A DNA stretch of 64,000 nt. It comes from Bemisia tabaci (lineage: Eukaryota; Arthropoda; Insecta; Hemiptera; Aleyrodidae). Under the pieces are notes generated by a model. The model was given only the letters and a program-made list of their open reading frames with translations. It searched no databases and was not told the origin of the DNA. The stretch covers positions 31,448,487 to 31,512,486 of the forward strand of contig NC_092801.1 in the NCBI RefSeq assembly GCF_918797505.1, given 5' to 3'. The position numbers and the translations under genes were made by a program. Below are positions 61,017 to 64,000 of the stretch, one piece after another (positions within the stretch are counted from its first letter, which is position 1; each line of letters opens with the position of its first letter).

Positions 61017-61272
61017 AAGAAACATTCTCTTAATCGGAAAACAAGAAACTTACGACAAAAACCGCAAAAAGCGCCAATTTTGGTGTCTTTTTTTCAGTTT
61101 GCTGCTTGTCGCGCGTTTAATTTTACCGTGAGCAGAAAGAATTTGACTCAGCTTGTAGATAGTTTAACGAGTTTTAACTGTGGAAGTAACCAATTTTGTC
61201 GTGTGATCAACTCCTGGCAAGTCACAGGCTATAATCCGCCAAAAAGGCCGATTTTAAGCAGTTTTTGCCAAA
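61017..61272 (+). repeat. 256-bp inverted repeat, right copy
   Basis: This is the exact partner of 60008-60263. The spacer of about 750 bp contains the RTE-like fragment. Confidence 0.95.
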
Positions 61273-61393
61273 GAGGTGTGTGAAAAAACGGCCAAAAATG
61301 CCTCAAGGCATTTTCGAATTTTGATCACTTGGGGTGATACAGTAGCTTCCCAGACGCCCAAAACCGGTCGCCGTTTTGCTTAGAAGCGCCGGG

Positions 61394-61560
61394 TTGCGAC
61401 GTTGCCATTTTTTAAAGTGGAAACCTTTAAAAATTCATATCTCCGCCGCATCTCAACCGATTTCAATGAACTTTTTTTTTAAAATGTTCCTCTTAAATAG
61501 AGCTTTCTAGTGATATATAGTTTTCTGGGGTTCACTTGGCTTAAAGTGGCACTTACGCGG
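61394..61560. repeat. Diverged direct copy of the 61893 palindrome arm
   Basis: GCGACGTTGCCATTTTTTAA, CTCAACCGATTTCAATGAAC and TAGAGCTTTCTAGTGATAT match the left arm of 61893-62588 at about 80-85%. Confidence 0.8.
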
Positions 61561-61892
61561 TTTTAGCAGTTCTTGATAGACACAAAAATTTAGTTTTTAT
61601 TTTACCACGATCGTGGAATCGACGGAATCTAAACAAAAACCAGTCTAAATAAAAGTTCAGATTCTCACCTTTCTAACGAGCACAAGATCATCCCGGGGAA
61701 ACGTTTAGTTTCCGAGATATGACCGCTCAAAGTTGGTCACACGCGCTTTTGCGCAATGTGAATGCACCTGATCACTAAGTCATTCGCGAACTGGGGGTCC
61801 CTTATGTTCAATTTACGTTGAAATAATTACACAGAGCAGTAAGGTGTACAACACGAGCCGTATTTTCACCTTCGGCTGCTGATGTGCGACGT

Positions 61893-62588
61893 TGCCATTT
61901 TTTTAAGTGAAAACTCTTAAAAATGCATAACTCCGCTGCATTTCAACCGATTTCAATGAACTTTTTTTTAAAATGTTCCTCTTGAATAGAGCTTTCTAAT
62001 GGTATTTAGGTCTCTGGCTTTTATTGACTTTAGGGCGGCACTTAGGTCGTTTATATGGTTCTTTGCAGAGATTTTTCGTATAAAAAATAGTGTTGCTATT
62101 TTTTTTCTTTTTTTTCGGAAAGGGGTCTGTATTTCCCCCGATTTTTTTTAACATTCAAACTAGATCGGAAGATCACCATCGCTTAAAGTATAATGCAAAA
62201 ATCTTGGTAAATTAGCAACACCAACTTCTCTTGTACAATGAGAGCGTCGCTTTCAATATTTGTACACGTAAGAATAGTGATTAAAAGAATCCCTTTTTTC
62301 AAAGTTCTTTCTTTTAAATTTTGCCATTTCAAACCCTCCCACAACCCGCGGAAAAAAAAATAAATAAATAAAAAATAAAAAATAGCAACACTATTTTTTA
62401 TACGAAAAATCTCTGCAAAGAACCATATAAACGACCTAAGTGCCGCCCTAAAGTCAATAAAAGCCAGAGACCTAAATACCATTAGAAAGCTCTATTCAAG
62501 AGGAACATTTTAAAAAAAAGTTCATTGAAATCGGTTGAAATGCAGCGGAGTTATGCATTTTTAAGAGTTTTCACTTAAAAAAATGGCA
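61893..62588. mobile_element. Palindrome, about 215-bp perfect arms
   Basis: TGCCATTTTTTTAAGTGAAA is mirrored exactly by TTTCACTTAAAAAAATGGCA. The arms run through ATTTCAACCGATTTCAATGA and GACTTTAGGGCGGCACTTAG to ATACGAAAAATCTCT / AGAGATTTTTCGTAT and the AACACTATTTTTTAT region. The loop of about 260 bp (62113-62369) carries no recognisable gene. Confidence 0.95.
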
Positions 62589-63100
62589 TGAAACGGTCAT
62601 TTTGCCTTTGGGCCCACTAATCTTTAGCCCTCATTTCGCGGCGCGGCCCGGGAGAAGCTTTGAATTTCTCCGGGACTCAAAGTTTACCTCGAGCAGCGCC
62701 GCGAACATTTTCTCACGCAAGCGAAGGAAACTGGGAGATGGGACGTCGACGGGACCTGTCTGGCGGATGCGTTCCAGCCGCTTGTCTTGCATTTTTCTTG
62801 CGTTTTGAGAAAACTGCCCAGCCACGATTCCATCGGTTTCCGGCAGACATGCGAAGCTGCCAAATTGGTCAGGGGCCCGCACTGTTCCGGAGTGAATCTC
62901 TGAGAATTTTGCGGGACTCTGATGAATTTGGCTGTGGCTCATGACACTGTCCGTCCGGCAATTCTTGGAAAGCGTGGTTTGGAGTCTGAAATTTTGCTGC
63001 TTCAGAATTTTCCCCAGTACTTTCCCATGGGAACCGACGCTTCCCTGGCATCTCTGGCCCAGGGTAGCGTCTGAACATCGCTTCTGAAGTCAGTCGTGAT
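62589..63100. other. Moderately GC-rich, ORFs on both strands, no gene assigned
   Basis: The opposed ORFs 62631-62942 (minus) and 62660-62944 (plus) overlap fully, and no family signature is visible. CTCCGGGACTCAAAG and GCGGGACTCTGATGAATTT are weak internal repeats. Confidence 0.4.
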
Positions 63101-63964
63101 TTTCAAAGCGCATGAGGAAGGTATACGAGGCAATTGCCCAGTCCGGCCCGTGTTACGTGGAAATTCCGTCTCAACCGTTGTGCGAGATCGCGATTAAGTT
63201 GTCTTCGTTGGTGGTGTTGTGTTTTGTGTGTCGTAGTTTTTATAATTTTTCTCATGTTTAATATCCCTTTCTAGTTTTTTTTTTGTCCTTTTAGTTTGTT
63301 TTTTTTTCTTCGAATCTGGTAATATCGGTCGTTATTTCCACCTGTGAAGAGCCACCTTGGCCTTCATTTATCTTTGTCTAAATCGTGTTAGCGTAGGGTT
63401 TAATTTTTCTTGTGTAGTGTATACTGTAAATAAATTTCGAGTGGCCCGTAAATTTAAATCTGTGTTGACATCCGTTTCTCCCATCCGGCTTCTTCTACCA
63501 TTCCCCATCAATCATAGAGCGACCAGCACCCGTTTGGCGGCAGGAGCCGAGCAAGTCAAAAAATCCTCAGGCCAGGTTTGGCAGAATTAAAGATCAAATG
63601 CCCTTATTAGTCCTTTCTTGAGTCCATCCGTTGCGTTTTGGAGTTGTCAAGGGCTCCTATCACCTAATACCTTGACTGGTGGAGACCTCGCCTTTTAGGC
63701 GCCCCCGAAGTATTCACGCTCTTTACGCCCCCAGAGCGAGCCCGTGTCAAGTGTGTTGCCGGGCGAGATTTAGCCCTTTCAAGTGGTGTAGGCCCGGCCG
63801 GGTAGCCAAAAAATAAACTCCCGGTGAGTGTTTCTTGGCCGTTCCGTAGTACCTCTCCATAAAAAGCCAAGCGAGTGAGAAAATTAATTTGTGTTTCCGA
63901 GATTGCGTAGACTCAAGAAAGGAATTATATAGTGGATTTTTCTGTCTTTTTATTTTTTTTTAAT
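63101..63964. other. No recognisable coding exon
   Basis: This is T-rich on the plus strand. The short ORF 63357-63590 has no family signature. The region could hold a 5' non-coding exon of a gene continuing to the right, but I see no firm donor. Confidence 0.4.
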
Positions 63965-64000
63965 TTTTTCCTTTTCGTCTTTGATTATTTTTCTTTACAG
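63965..64000 (+). other. Possible splice acceptor at the window edge
   Basis: The window ends TTTGATTATTTTTCTTTACAG, preceded by a long pyrimidine tract (TTTTTTCCTTTTCGTC). This is a strong acceptor-like sequence. If real, the next exon begins at the base after the window. Confidence 0.4.

Overview
The window is eukaryotic, AT-rich and dominated by repeats. It has two 500-N scaffold gaps, an intron-split gene with GT..AG boundaries, and dozens of short inverted-repeat (MITE or foldback) elements. A short CCTAA array, the insect telomere motif on this strand, and the mix of Penelope-like, RTE-like and piggyBac-like remnants point to an insect, plausibly a hemipteran. That placement is an inference from composition, not from a diagnostic gene.

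The one well-supported host gene is a papain-family (C1A) cathepsin L/F-like cysteine protease on the minus strand, 32131 down to 20986, which I assembled by hand from seven exons. Exon 1 carries the signal peptide and I29 inhibitor prodomain. Exon 2 carries an unusually long Pro/Ser linker and the DWR mature start. Exon 3 has the catalytic Cys, exon 4 the GCxGG block, exon 5 the catalytic His and exon 6 the catalytic Asn. Exon 7 has the CGI strand followed by a C-terminal tail holding an AT-hook-like basic motif. Phases agree across exons 1-6. The exon 6/7 junction does not keep frame with the best splice sites, so the copy may be a decaying paralog, mis-assembled, or spliced unusually. Several active-site neighbours are changed. 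Its introns are filled with mobile elements, including a nearly perfect 825-bp palindrome and a 2.3-kb element with inverted ends.

Layout: 1-4280, a possible terminal exon at the left edge and MITEs; 4284-6122, a 1.1-kb palindrome inside a duplicated repeat pair; 7072-8790, a Penelope-like GIY-YIG endonuclease remnant and a 5'-truncated RTE-like reverse transcriptase tail; 8930-20700, MITEs, tandem duplications and a piggyBac-like element with TTAA target sites; 20986-32131, the cathepsin gene; 32180-38500, more MITEs, a gap and tandem duplications; 38527-41780, a block of satellites, a minisatellite, palindromes and GC-rich foldback DNA; 41780-50340, MITEs, T-rich low complexity, a 71-bp tandem array and unassigned remnants; 51082-56000, a 1-kb inverted-end element, several tandem arrays and a GC-rich block; 56606-64000, repeats, a perfect 256-bp inverted pair and another palindrome. 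The window ends exactly on a splice-acceptor-like sequence.

There is no operon logic here. The main relations are nested insertions, recurring MITE families (named A-L here for this window only) and the insertion of these elements into the cathepsin introns. Repeat boundaries were set by eye and are accurate to a few bases at best.
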